A stretch of DNA of 64,000 bases from positions 1-64,000 of the forward strand of contig NZ_BMPD01000008.1 of NCBI RefSeq assembly GCF_014647415.1, read 5' to 3'. The notes under the pieces were generated by a model. The model was given only the letters and a program-made list of their open reading frames with translations, was not told the origin of the DNA and searched no databases. Of the stretch, positions 53,174 through 63,909 are shown one piece after another (the stretch's first letter is position 1; every line of letters starts with the position of its first letter). The translations under genes were made by a program, and so were the position numbers. This DNA is from Haloarcula sebkhae. GTDB taxonomy: Archaea > Halobacteriota > Halobacteria > Halobacteriales > Haloarculaceae.

Positions 53174-53902
53174 ATGATATCGCTTGACGAGGCGGTGACG
53201 GCGCGCCTCGAATCCCACGGCCAGCGGTTCGAGGTACTGGTGGATCCAGACGCTGCACTAGCGATAAAACGTGATGACTTCGACGGCGAGCTCGAGGACG
53301 TTATCGCCGCGGAGGACGTGTTCGAGGACGCCTCGCGAGGGGATCGACCGCCCGAGAACATGCTCGAAGAGGTGTTTGACACCACCGATCCGATGGCCAT
53401 CATTCCCGAGGTCATCAAGCGGGGGGAGATTCAGATCACGGCCGACCAGCGCCGCGAGATGCAGGAACAAAAACACAAACAGCTCATCCAGCGGATCACG
53501 CGCAACGCGGTCAACCCGCAGATGGACGACGCGCCACACCCGCCAGAGCGCATCGAATCCGCCCTCGAAGAAACGGATTTCAGAGTGGACCCGATGGAGC
53601 CAGTCGAAGCACAGGTCGACGACGCCCTCGATGCGCTCCGGCCGGTCATCCCGATCCGGTTCGACGAGGTCACCGTCGCTGTGCAGGTCCCTGCGGACTA
53701 CGCCGGGAGCGCACAGGCGCAGATCAGACAGTTCGGCGACCTTGAACGCGAAGAGTGGCAGTCCGATGGCTCGTGGGTTGGCGTCATGACGTTCCCGGCC
53801 GGCCTGCAGAACGACTTCTACGACGTGGTGAACGAACACACGAGCGGCGAGGCGGAAACCCAGATAATCAAAGACGAAGACGACATCAGTACGCGCGGCT
53901 GA
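53174..53902 (+). CDS. sdo1: Ribosome maturation protein Sdo1 (SBDS homologue)
   Basis: A 242-residue three-domain SBDS protein. The FYSH domain (about 1-95) includes RFEVLVDPDAALAIKRDDFD and LEEVFDTTDPMAIIPEVIKR. The middle three-helix domain has RREMQEQKHKQLIQRITRNA and NPQMDDAPHPPERIESALEE. The C-terminal ferredoxin-like domain has PIRFDEVTVAVQVPADYAGS. SBDS releases the anti-association factor aIF6 from the large ribosomal subunit. The ATG at 53174 follows a TATA box. Confidence 0.95.
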   Translation: MISLDEAVTARLESHGQRFEVLVDPDAALAIKRDDFDGELEDVIAAEDVFEDASRGDRPPENMLEEVFDTTDPMAIIPEVIKRGEIQITADQRREMQEQKHKQLIQRITRNAVNPQMDDAPHPPERIESALEETDFRVDPMEPVEAQVDDALDALRPVIPIRFDEVTVAVQVPADYAGSAQAQIRQFGDLEREEWQSDGSWVGVMTFPAGLQNDFYDVVNEHTSGEAETQIIKDEDDISTRG

Positions 53903-53917
53903 CGCCGCGGCGTCGCG

Positions 53918-54265
53918 TTACCCCTTCTTGAATCCGACGAGAAAGCCGGCGGTGAAACCGGCACTGACCGGCAGGGCCGAAAGTAGTGACGTGATCCAGG
54001 ACGGCGGTTGCGTCGCCGCCGTATCTCCGGCGGTGCCGGTCGCGTTCTGTGCGGCTCCGCCAATTGCGTCCCAGTTTACTTCGAGAATACCGCGCGTCTC
54101 GAGGAACTTGAACAGTGCCAGCTCGATGCCGATGATGACGGCGATGAGCTTTGCGATCTTCTTTGCGGCGAACCCGATGATTCCGCCAATAAGGCCACCG
54201 CCACCGAATTCGAGGCCCATCTGCTGGAGACCCAATCCATCTAGTTGGAGTACGAACTCACCCAT
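53918..54265 (-). CDS. FUN14-family membrane protein
   Basis: A 115-residue protein with the FUN14 pattern: a glycine-rich first helix (GGGGLIGGIIGFAAKKIAKL), a second (IAVIIGIELALFKFLE) and a third near the C-terminus (LPVSAGFTAGFLVGFKKG). In eukaryotes FUNDC1 is a mitophagy receptor; the archaeal role is unknown. A minus-strand TATA-like GGATTTAAAAAC (about 54285-54296) lies 20-31 nt before the ATG. It is tail-to-tail with sdo1 (15 nt). Confidence 0.82.
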   Translation of the reverse strand: MGEFVLQLDGLGLQQMGLEFGGGGLIGGIIGFAAKKIAKLIAVIIGIELALFKFLETRGILEVNWDAIGGAAQNATGTAGDTAATQPPSWITSLLSALPVSAGFTAGFLVGFKKG

Positions 54266-54292
54266 ACCGCGTACCTGACTTCCCGTTTTTAA

Positions 54293-56665
<2,373 letters not shown>

Positions 56666-56750
56666 ATCGGAGTAAACGCCACCCCTCGGTGGCTATCGCG
56701 AGACAGAGCTGTTCCACGTCAGCAACCGACCGCCGTTACCGCGTGGCATC

Positions 56751-56760
56751 TGCTTTTTTA
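56751..56760 (+). terminator. T-run terminator after katG
   Basis: TGCTTTTTTA contains six Ts about 90 nt after the katG stop and just before the hflX promoter. Archaeal RNA polymerase terminates at such T-runs. No strong hairpin precedes it. Confidence 0.5.
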
Positions 56761-56806
56761 CCGCTGAACCACCGCCTCACTGGACGTTACTGCGAACCGC
56801 CCGGGG

Positions 56807-56815
56807 GGTTAAATA
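56807..56815 (+). promoter_or_regulatory. hflX TATA box
   Basis: GGTTAAATA is 26-34 nt before the GTG at 56841, supporting a leaderless transcript with a GTG start. Confidence 0.6.
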
Positions 56816-56840
56816 ATCGGACACCGTATCTCCACAACGA

Positions 56841-58151
56841 GTGACGGCGACACACACCACCGAACGAGCGGTCATCGCGAAGCGCGTCGACAGTGGCACC
56901 GCCGACACCGAAGAGATCCGGGATCTTGCCCGGGCGGCCGGGTACGATGTCGTCGGCGAGATCACACAGACCAGAACGGAGGACCCGGCGTACCACCTCG
57001 GCGAGGGGAAGGTAACGCGACTGAGCAACGTGGTCGCCCGCGAAGGGGCCGTTGTCGTGATCTTCGACAACCAGCTCGGCCCGTATCAGACGTACAACAT
57101 CGGGAACGAACTCCCCGAGCGTGTGCGCGTCATCGACCGCTTCCGGCTCATCCTCGAAATCTTCGGCCAGCGGGCCCAGACACGGAAAGCCCAGCTGCAG
57201 GTCGAACTCGCAGAGCTCCGCTACGAACTCCCGCGTGCCGAGGCCAAGGCGAGTCTGGCCAAACGCGACGAGCGCCCGGGGTTCATGGGCCTCGGCGAGT
57301 ACGACGAGTCCCGCGAAGAGGACATCAAAAAGCAAATCGCCAACATCCGGGATGAACTGGAATCCATCGAGGAGACCGAGCGCCATCGCCGGGAACAGCG
57401 CCGCGAGTCCGGTTTCGACCTCGTCGCGCTGGCCGGTTACACTAACGCCGGGAAGTCGACGCTGCTGCGCCGCCTCGCAGATGACCTCGACGTGGACGAG
57501 AACGACGACCTGCACCCCGACCTCGACACCACGGCAGAGAGCGAGGACCGCCTATTCACGACGCTCGGGACGACCACTCGCCGCGCTGAAGTCGGCAAGC
57601 GCGAGGTGCTTGTCACCGATACGGTGGGATTCATCCAAGACCTCCCACACTGGCTTGTCGAGTCGTTCAAGTCCACGCTGGGGTCGGTGTATCACGCCGA
57701 CCTCGTCTTGCTTGTCGTCGATGTCTCCGAATCAGTCGAGGAGATCCGGGAGAAGTTGGTGACGAGCCACGACACGCTGTACGAGCGCAACGAGGCCCCG
57801 ATCGTCACGGTCCTCAACAAGACCGATATGGTCGACGACGAAGAGGTCCGTCGCAAGAAAGACGCGCTCTCGTCGCTGGCCCCGAACCCCGTCGCTGTCA
57901 GCGCCAAACAGGGGCTCAACATCGACGACCTGGCGGACCGCATCGACCACGAACTGCCTGACTACGAGCGCGAACGGCTTGTGCTTCCGATGACCGACGA
58001 CACGATGAGCCTCGTCTCGTGGATCCACGACCACGCTAGCGTCGACACGGTCGATTACGGCGATCAGGTAGTCATCGAGTTCGAAGCACGGCCAGCCATC
58101 ATCGAGCAGTCCCGGGCGAAAGCCGGGGATCTGGTCGGTGCGTCGGCCTGA
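56841..58151 (+). CDS. hflX: HflX-type ribosome-associated GTPase
   Basis: A 436-residue GTPase. The N-terminal HflX domain (about 8-110) includes EITQTRTEDPAYHLGEGKV and VVIFDNQLGPYQTYN. A coiled linker (115-190, ELRYELPRAEAKASLAKRDE) precedes the G domain with P-loop GYTNAGKS (199-206), the DTVGFIQDLPHWLVESFKST switch II and the NKTD base-specificity motif. HflX splits or rescues stalled ribosomes. The GTG start is chosen by TATA spacing. Length is standard. Confidence 0.93.
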   Translation: MTATHTTERAVIAKRVDSGTADTEEIRDLARAAGYDVVGEITQTRTEDPAYHLGEGKVTRLSNVVAREGAVVVIFDNQLGPYQTYNIGNELPERVRVIDRFRLILEIFGQRAQTRKAQLQVELAELRYELPRAEAKASLAKRDERPGFMGLGEYDESREEDIKKQIANIRDELESIEETERHRREQRRESGFDLVALAGYTNAGKSTLLRRLADDLDVDENDDLHPDLDTTAESEDRLFTTLGTTTRRAEVGKREVLVTDTVGFIQDLPHWLVESFKSTLGSVYHADLVLLVVDVSESVEEIREKLVTSHDTLYERNEAPIVTVLNKTDMVDDEEVRRKKDALSSLAPNPVAVSAKQGLNIDDLADRIDHELPDYERERLVLPMTDDTMSLVSWIHDHASVDTVDYGDQVVIEFEARPAIIEQSRAKAGDLVGASA

Positions 58152-58160
58152 CTACGGACG

Positions 58161-59603
58161 CTACGGTTCTGCTTCTCGCTGCCACAGTACGCTGGGTATC
58201 TCATCTAGCAGGTCCGTCGCGACCAGTCCGTAGCCGCGGTCGTCGATGACACGGTCACCGACGCTGCCAACAGTGTAGGCGGCGATGGCAGCCGCGTCGA
58301 GTGGGTCCTGCACGGCGGCGAGTGCGCCCGTCACACCTGCGAGCACGTCACCGGTTCCGCCGACCGTCATCCCCGGGTTTCCCGTCCGGCCGACGCGAGT
58401 CCGCTCACCGTTGGAGATGATGTCGTACGGACCTTTGACCAATAGCGTCTGGCCGACTTCCGCTGCGAAGGATTCAATAAGGTCCGCCCGTTCCTGCCAG
58501 TCTTCGGCGGTCTCACCACCCATACCGAGAAGTTCGCCCTGGTGGGGTGTGCAGATGAGTTCCGCATCCGTTTCGATGTCCGGAATCACAGACAGAGCGT
58601 CGGCGTCGACGACGGCCGTTCCCTCAAACCCGGACAGCAGGTCCGCAACAGCATCCAGCGTCGCGTCGGCATCTCCGAGCCCCGGTCCAACAATCAGCGT
58701 GTCGTGGTCTGCCGCCAGTTCGGCGAGGCGGTCGACGTGCGGCGGCGCGAGCTGATCCCCGTCGAAGGGTCTGAGGATGAGGTTCTCGCTGTAGGACTGG
58801 ATCTCGCGAGCGACGATAGCCGGGCAGGCGACCCGAACGAGGTCGGCACCGCTTCTGAGGGCGGCCTGTGCGGAAAGCGCCGGCGCACCGGTGTACGGAC
58901 CGCCGCCGACGACCAGCACTTCGCCGTTGTCGCCCTTGTGGCTCGTGAGGTCCCGTTCGAGTCGCGTGAGGTCGCCCCGCTCGATGAATAACTCCGCTGC
59001 GTCGGGGATGCCGATGTCCGCGACTGTGACTGGTACGTCGAGGTCCGGCAGGCCGGGCTTGGTATCGTGAAACGTGACGACGTGGTCGGCGTCGACAGCG
59101 TTGTCGGCCAGCCGTCCCGTTTCGGCGTCGAGGCCGGACGGGACATCCACAGAGAGGACGGTCGCGCCGCTCTCGTTCATCGCTTGGGCGGCTGTTGCCG
59201 CTGGTTCCCGGAGGTCGCCGGCGATACCCGTGCCAAGCATCGCGTCGATGACGACATCAGGGGTCCCGAGGTCCAGTACCGAGGAGTCCCTGACTGTCTC
59301 TGTCGGATACTCGGCGTGCTGGAGAGCATCCCAATTCTCCCTGGCGATTGTCGTCGAAATAGCACCCGGACGGCCCAACAGGAGGACGCGGAGGTCGTAG
59401 TCGTCGAGGAAGCGGGCGGCGACGAGCGCGTCCCCGCCGTTGTTTCCCCGTCCGGCGACGATAGTGACCTGGTCGCCGGGGTCAGCGATGGTACGGACCG
59501 CCTGTGCGACGGCGTGTCCGGACGACTCCATCAACTGCTTGCGCGGGACGCCGAGCGCAGCGGCGTTCTCATCGACGACACCCATTTCGGAGCCGGTGAG
59601 CAT
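58161..59603 (-). CDS. nnr: Bifunctional NAD(P)H-hydrate epimerase/dehydratase
   Basis: A 480-residue two-domain repair enzyme. The N-terminal epimerase (YjeF_N, about 1-210) has VTIVAGRGNNGGDALVAARF and TVLSVDVPSGLDAETGRLAD. The C-terminal ADP/ATP-dependent dehydratase (about 215-480) has HKGDNGEVLVVGGGPYTGAP, VCTPHQGEL-like ICTPHQGELLGMGGETAED and RTGNPGMTVGGTGDVLAGVT. It restores damaged NAD(P)HX to NAD(P)H. The start at 59603 (MLTGSEMGVVDEN) was chosen by domain boundary. It is tail-to-tail with hflX, 9 nt apart. Confidence 0.94.
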   Translation of the reverse strand: MLTGSEMGVVDENAAALGVPRKQLMESSGHAVAQAVRTIADPGDQVTIVAGRGNNGGDALVAARFLDDYDLRVLLLGRPGAISTTIARENWDALQHAEYPTETVRDSSVLDLGTPDVVIDAMLGTGIAGDLREPAATAAQAMNESGATVLSVDVPSGLDAETGRLADNAVDADHVVTFHDTKPGLPDLDVPVTVADIGIPDAAELFIERGDLTRLERDLTSHKGDNGEVLVVGGGPYTGAPALSAQAALRSGADLVRVACPAIVAREIQSYSENLILRPFDGDQLAPPHVDRLAELAADHDTLIVGPGLGDADATLDAVADLLSGFEGTAVVDADALSVIPDIETDAELICTPHQGELLGMGGETAEDWQERADLIESFAAEVGQTLLVKGPYDIISNGERTRVGRTGNPGMTVGGTGDVLAGVTGALAAVQDPLDAAAIAAYTVGSVGDRVIDDRGYGLVATDLLDEIPSVLWQREAEP

Positions 59604-59649
59604 AGCCGCGGGTTCGCTCGCCAGTGAAGTAACTCTACGGGACGGCGGC

Positions 59650-59925
59650 CTACCAGCGGACCTCGAACCCGTCGACGCCCTCCGGGTCCTCGTACTCGAC
59701 GTCGACATCGGTCACGTTCGCGCGTTCGCTCCCCTCGTGGCAGAACTCGATCATCGCTTCCACGTCGGCTTCGGGGCCTTCGAACACCGCTTCGACGCGG
59801 CCGTCGTCGAGGTTGCGGACCCATCCATTGACTCCCTGGTCCTGTGCGCGCTCCCGCGTAGTCGCTCTGTAATAGACACCCTGAACGCGACCGGAGACGA
59901 ACACGTGTGCTCGCGTGCGAGCCAT
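59650..59925 (-). CDS. acyP: Acylphosphatase
   Basis: A 91-residue enzyme, MARTRAHVFVSGRVQGVYYR and on. The active-site Arg in GRVQGVYYR and Asn in GWVRNLDDGRVEAVF match the family. It hydrolyses carboxyl-phosphate bonds such as acetyl phosphate. The ATG at 59925 gives the standard length; an in-frame ATG 48 nt upstream would add a non-conserved tail. It lies between nnr and the glycosylase gene on the same strand. Confidence 0.92.
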   Translation of the reverse strand: MARTRAHVFVSGRVQGVYYRATTRERAQDQGVNGWVRNLDDGRVEAVFEGPEADVEAMIEFCHEGSERANVTDVDVEYEDPEGVDGFEVRW

Positions 59926-59978
59926 AGCCGAGGGTTTGCCGGCGGACTCCGTTATACTGTCGCCTTCCGCCACGCGTG

Positions 59979-60887
59979 TCAGTCCTCGTTACTGCCCGTT
60001 CTGAGGTAGTGGAACAGATACGTCTGCGTGTAGCCGGCGAACTCCCCACCCAGTGCTGCCCGGATCGCCCGCGACGTGTCGGTGTAGTTCCCCCGCTCGC
60101 ACTCCGGATAATACTCCTCGATGGTCGTCCGGATCCAGGTGTCTAGCGGGACCGCTTCGAGGTAATCGAGCGAGAACAGCAACACGCAGTCCGCGACCTT
60201 GTCGCCGACGCCGACAAAGCGGGTGAGCGACTCTCTGGCGTCCTCATATTCTAGTCCGACGGCTTCCTCGGGATGAGCCTCTCCAGTGGCAACCATCTCC
60301 GCGGTGCGCTGGACGTACGGTGCGCGATAGCCCAGTCCGAGGTCCCGGAGCCGTTCTTCTGTTGTCTCTGCCAGCGCGGACGGCGTCGGATAGGCGTTGT
60401 ACGTCCGCCCGCGGAACTCGACCGTTTCACCGAACGCGTCACGGAGCGCCTGTTGCATATTGTGAATCCGAGCTACACGCATCTGGGCCGAGCAGATGAA
60501 CGAGATGAGGGAGCCAAACGGGGGGTCCTGAACCAGTCGCATCCCCCAGAACGTATCGTAGGCCGACTGGACCACGTCATCGTCCGGTGCCGTCGCCCGA
60601 ATCGCAGCGAGATCGTCGTCAAGCCGAAGAAGTCGCCTAAGTTCCGCCTCGGCGTCGACTGTTGATTCCCATTCGAGCACCCCGTCCCGCTGCCGGACAC
60701 GGATGACTGCTGGTGAGCCGTCTCGGCGGATTGTCGTCCAGTACCACGCGTCGCCGCCGGTTGCCCCCTCGCGCTGGTACATTTCGCCGTCCTCCCGGTC
60801 CCAGAGGTATGACTGCCCGCTCTCGACAGTTGCCTGCAAATCGATACCGCCGGCCAGCGACTCGACATCGATGACGCCCTGCTCCAT
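59979..60887 (-). CDS. OGG1-like 8-oxoguanine DNA glycosylase
   Basis: A 302-residue HhH-GPD glycosylase. The N-terminal OGG-type domain (about 1-115, LQATVESGQSYLWDREDGEM) precedes the helix-hairpin-helix core. The hairpin FVGVGDKVADCVLLFSLDYL carries the Schiff-base lysine Lys230, and AVPLDTWIRTTI carries the catalytic Asp249 (usually VPVDTH in OGG1, with Trp replacing His here). It removes oxidised guanine and nicks the strand. OGG1 versus AlkA-type substrate choice is inferred from the Lys. No Fe-S cluster loop is present. Confidence 0.88.
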   Translation of the reverse strand: MEQGVIDVESLAGGIDLQATVESGQSYLWDREDGEMYQREGATGGDAWYWTTIRRDGSPAVIRVRQRDGVLEWESTVDAEAELRRLLRLDDDLAAIRATAPDDDVVQSAYDTFWGMRLVQDPPFGSLISFICSAQMRVARIHNMQQALRDAFGETVEFRGRTYNAYPTPSALAETTEERLRDLGLGYRAPYVQRTAEMVATGEAHPEEAVGLEYEDARESLTRFVGVGDKVADCVLLFSLDYLEAVPLDTWIRTTIEEYYPECERGNYTDTSRAIRAALGGEFAGYTQTYLFHYLRTGSNED

Positions 60888-61110
60888 TATTTGAGTATAT
60901 GGACCCGAAGGTAATGGCGTTACGAGTTCCGCTCACACTGTGCTGGCACACACTGGCAACCCAGCAACCGGCGTTATCCAATCTGCCACTGTGTTCCGTC
61001 ATGGTGATGTTTTGCGCTGCCCGTCTGTGTACCGCTCGATTGGGTGCTTCGTCTCTCTGACTCCTGATATCCGTAGCGTGTGGTACGTACTGTTTCAGGG
61101 CTAACCTTCA

Positions 61111-61117
61111 TTATATT
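61111..61117 (+). promoter_or_regulatory. UPF0212 gene TATA box
   Basis: TTATATT is 20-26 nt before the ATG at 61137, giving a leaderless promoter. Confidence 0.55.
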
Positions 61118-61136
61118 GGGAAACAAACATACTACC

Positions 61137-61610
61137 ATGAATTGCCGAGTTGTTGTCGAGGCCGCAGTCCCAGTGTACGACGTGGCATCTGCGGATGAGG
61201 CAGTTCGCATCGCCATCTCGAAGACGGGCGAGATGCTGAATCCCGACCTCAACTACGTCGAAATCAACATGGGAGATCGGCACTGTCCACACTGCGGTGA
61301 GACACTGGAACCTGCGTTTCTCGCAGCCGATGAAAGCCTCGTCGCACTCGAACTGGAGATGACCGTCTTCAACGTCGAACGGGACGAACACGCCGCCCGC
61401 ATCGCCCGCAAGGAGATCGGGCAACGGCTCGAGAACATCCCGCTCGACGTGCTCGAAATCGAAGAGATTCCGGAGGAGTCAGACGAGACGGCAGAAGACG
61501 AGTCCTCGTCCGCAGAGTCGGCAACCGAGGCCGACGACCTGCCACCGGACCAGTCAGAGGACGAATCGGACGACGTGTTACCCGAGTTCGAGGAATTAAT
61601 CGACGAGTAA
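61137..61610 (+). CDS. UPF0212 (DUF555) family protein
   Basis: A 157-residue protein, MNCRVVVEAAVPVYDVASAD and on. The central MGDRHCPHCGETLEPAF has a CxxC pair for metal. The last 50 residues are a Ser/Glu/Asp tail (EESDETAEDESSSAESATEA). The family is confined to archaea, and I know of no proven function. The ATG at 61137 is supported by a TATA box. Confidence 0.82.
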   Translation: MNCRVVVEAAVPVYDVASADEAVRIAISKTGEMLNPDLNYVEINMGDRHCPHCGETLEPAFLAADESLVALELEMTVFNVERDEHAARIARKEIGQRLENIPLDVLEIEEIPEESDETAEDESSSAESATEADDLPPDQSEDESDDVLPEFEELIDE

Positions 61611-61748
61611 GCACGGCCACCGAGTGGCAGGGGAATCTCTTTGTTGCACTCTCGACGTATTGCAGCTCTGACATACGTCTGACAGCGGTTATACGGTCAC
61701 TAATCGCAGTGCTGGTCGGGAGAACTGCGTAGGAACTACGGAGAACCG

Positions 61749-61985
61749 TTAGTCCGCGGCGGCAGAAACAGGCTCTTTGGTTTCGTCAGCCATTTCGGAG
61801 GCAATACCGTCAGCAATCGCAAAGACAGCGGCCTTGTGGTCTGTTTTCGACTTGTGAATCGATGTCGGCTTGACGCCCAGTTCCTCGTATTCGTCGTGGT
61901 CCACTTCTGTCCCGGATTCGGCTTCGTAGTGGTTCTGTACCTGTGCAAGCAGGCCGTGAAGGTGGATGAGCTCCTGCTTTTTCAT
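61749..61985 (-). CDS. UPF0058 family protein
   Basis: A 78-residue helical protein, MKKQELIHLHGLLAQVQNHY, then GVKPTSIHKSKTDHKAAVFA. The family is archaeal with conserved His residues suggesting metal binding; function unknown. A minus-strand TATA (ACTATAACC, about 62010-62018) lies some 25-33 nt before the ATG. A TTG 6 nt upstream is in frame but unlikely as a start. Confidence 0.85.
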   Translation of the reverse strand: MKKQELIHLHGLLAQVQNHYEAESGTEVDHDEYEELGVKPTSIHKSKTDHKAAVFAIADGIASEMADETKEPVSAAAD

Positions 61986-62270
61986 AGTCAACCCAAGGTA
62001 ACAACTCGAAGGTTATAGTACTACTCTGATGAAGGTTAACACACGTCTCTGCTAATAATACGTAATAGTTTATGCATAATTTTTGATGTGGGGTATATTC
62101 TGGAGATTTTACACTAAATTTTACCATTTCTCAAAAGACAGTGCTGTGTGCTAGCAAAGCAAGCGTACTCACCGGTGGAGCGCGCTAGGGCGAACACTGC
62201 CACCTCAAATGTATTGCGGGTGTCTACTGCTGGCACCCAGAATTATGGGCTGTCTACGTCTCCTATCAGT
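61986..62270. other. 285-bp gap with an AT-rich core
   Basis: This gap separates the minus-strand UPF0058 gene from the plus-strand VOC gene. Bases about 62050-62135 are far richer in A and T than flanking DNA and contain a perfect TTATGCATAA dyad (62070-62079). A plus-strand TATA-like AGAATTATG (about 62239-62247) sits 24-32 nt before the VOC start. No coding frame is convincing. Confidence 0.45.
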
Positions 62271-63104
62271 ATGGACAAAGCGACGCTTCCCCCGGAAACC
62301 GAGATCGGTCGGGTGGCCCTGACTGTTGCTGATCTATCATCGACTGTCGATTTCTACCGTGATGTTGTCGGTCTCCATGTCCTGGATGCAGACGACGATC
62401 GAACGATACTCGGTGCGGGTGGACAGGAACTGTTAGTTCTGCATCATCGTCCAGACGCACCAGCGAGAGAGGCTTCATCGACCGGCCTGTATCACATTGC
62501 GTTTCGCGTTCCATCGCGAGCGGCGCTGGGTGACGCACTCCAGCGTATCGACTCGGAGTGGACACTCGACGGCGCATCGGACCACGGTGTCAGCGAGGCG
62601 CTGTATCTGTCGGACCCGGCCGGGAACGGCGTCGAGATCTATCGGGACTTTCCGCGGGCATCGTGGAGTGAGACACCGTCGGGGCACGTCAAAATGGTAA
62701 CTGAACCCCTCGACAGGCAGTCAGTCGCGGCTGCTGCGACCGGCGAACAGTCGATTCCCGCCGACTCCGACATCGGACACGTACATCTAGAAGTCTCGTC
62801 AGTGGAGACAGCCCGGTCGTTCTACGCCAACGCACTCGGACTGCGCGTCAGGGCCACGTACGACGGTGCGGTGTTCTTGGCGGCCGGTGACTACCACCAC
62901 CACATCGGTGCCAACGTCTGGCAGCGGCGGTCCGGGCCCCAAACCGGGCAGGGACTGGCGTGGTTCGAGATTCGACTCCCTGACGAAGCGACTCTTGAGT
63001 CGGCAGAGAAGCGCCTCCGTCAGTCCGACTATGCTGTCGCGGAAACCGATGCCGGTCTCACAGTGCACGACGGCGACGACATCGAACTCCGCCTGCGAAC
63101 CTGA
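62271..63104 (+). CDS. Two-domain VOC (glyoxalase/extradiol dioxygenase) protein
   Basis: A 277-residue protein with two vicinal-oxygen-chelate modules. Module one (about 12-125) includes IGRVALTVADLSSTVDFYRD and YHIAFRVPSRAALGDALQRI. Module two (about 160-275) starts DSDIGHVHLEVSSVETARSF and includes YHHHIGANVWQRRSGPQT. Metal ligands would be His in GHVHLEV, His in the YHHHIG run and a Glu near WFEIRLP or EIYRDF. It resembles the CatE/YfiE catechol-dioxygenase-like group; the substrate is not known. The ATG at 62271 is supported by a TATA-like box. Confidence 0.85.
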   Translation: MDKATLPPETEIGRVALTVADLSSTVDFYRDVVGLHVLDADDDRTILGAGGQELLVLHHRPDAPAREASSTGLYHIAFRVPSRAALGDALQRIDSEWTLDGASDHGVSEALYLSDPAGNGVEIYRDFPRASWSETPSGHVKMVTEPLDRQSVAAAATGEQSIPADSDIGHVHLEVSSVETARSFYANALGLRVRATYDGAVFLAAGDYHHHIGANVWQRRSGPQTGQGLAWFEIRLPDEATLESAEKRLRQSDYAVAETDAGLTVHDGDDIELRLRT

Positions 63105-63270
63105 ATACGGGATATTTCGACCGATTGACCGAAGTGCCAACTCAAGTGTCTTCGCGCGTTATCTGGAATATGCACACGACACGGTGGCTGACTACGGTGG
63201 CCGGGCGAACTGTAGGAGAAACCGACTGCACGGGCGTGACAGGACGAAGCCAACGACCGGAAGGAGAGCG

Positions 63271-63909
63271 ATGAGCGGCCCCCATCAGGGCCAGCAGCTC
63301 GTGACCGCGGGAACTGCGCTGTCGGAGGCGAGCGCAGCGGCAGTGCTGGTTCACGGCCGGGGTGCGACGGCTCGGAGCATCGTCCAGATGGGGGCAGAGT
63401 TCCAGCAGGACGGGCTGGCTCTCCTTGCGCCGCAGGCCGCGCGGAACACCTGGTATCCCAACTCGTTCCTCTCGCCAGTCGAGCAGAACGAGCCCGGGCG
63501 GACATCGGGACTACAGGCTATCGAGGATGCTGTCACAGAGGCCGAGGAAGCCGGGATACCGACTGATCACGTACTCGTGCTGGGCTTCTCGCAGGGGGCC
63601 TGTCTCGCAAGCGAATTCGTTGCTCGCAACCCACGGCGTTACGGTGCCCTCGTCGCCCTCAGTGGCGGCCTCATCGGCGAGACCATCGACGAAAGTGAGT
63701 ACGAGGGTGACATCGAGGAGACACCGGTGTTTCTGGGCTGTAGCAATGTTGACCCACACATCCCCGAAGAACGCGTGCACGTCACAGCCTCGATCTTCGA
63801 GCAGCTGAACGGGGATGTCGAGGAGCGCATCTACGAGGGGATGGGCCACGGCGTCAACGAGGACGAACTGGCGTACGTCTCGTCGCTGGTCGCTACCCTC
63901 GCCGATTAG
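63271..63909 (+). CDS. Phospholipase/carboxylesterase family hydrolase
   Basis: A 212-residue alpha/beta hydrolase. The oxyanion segment is AAVLVHGRGATARS, the nucleophile Ser107 is in LGFSQGACLA, and Asp161 (SNVDPHIP) and His193 (GMGHGVNEDE) complete the triad. It is similar to YpfH/phospholipase-carboxylesterase proteins acting on short-chain esters. A clear AAGGAGAG ribosome binding site precedes the ATG at 63271, unlike the many leaderless genes here. It lies 166 nt after the VOC gene, so co-expression is possible. Confidence 0.87.
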   Translation: MSGPHQGQQLVTAGTALSEASAAAVLVHGRGATARSIVQMGAEFQQDGLALLAPQAARNTWYPNSFLSPVEQNEPGRTSGLQAIEDAVTEAEEAGIPTDHVLVLGFSQGACLASEFVARNPRRYGALVALSGGLIGETIDESEYEGDIEETPVFLGCSNVDPHIPEERVHVTASIFEQLNGDVEERIYEGMGHGVNEDELAYVSSLVATLAD

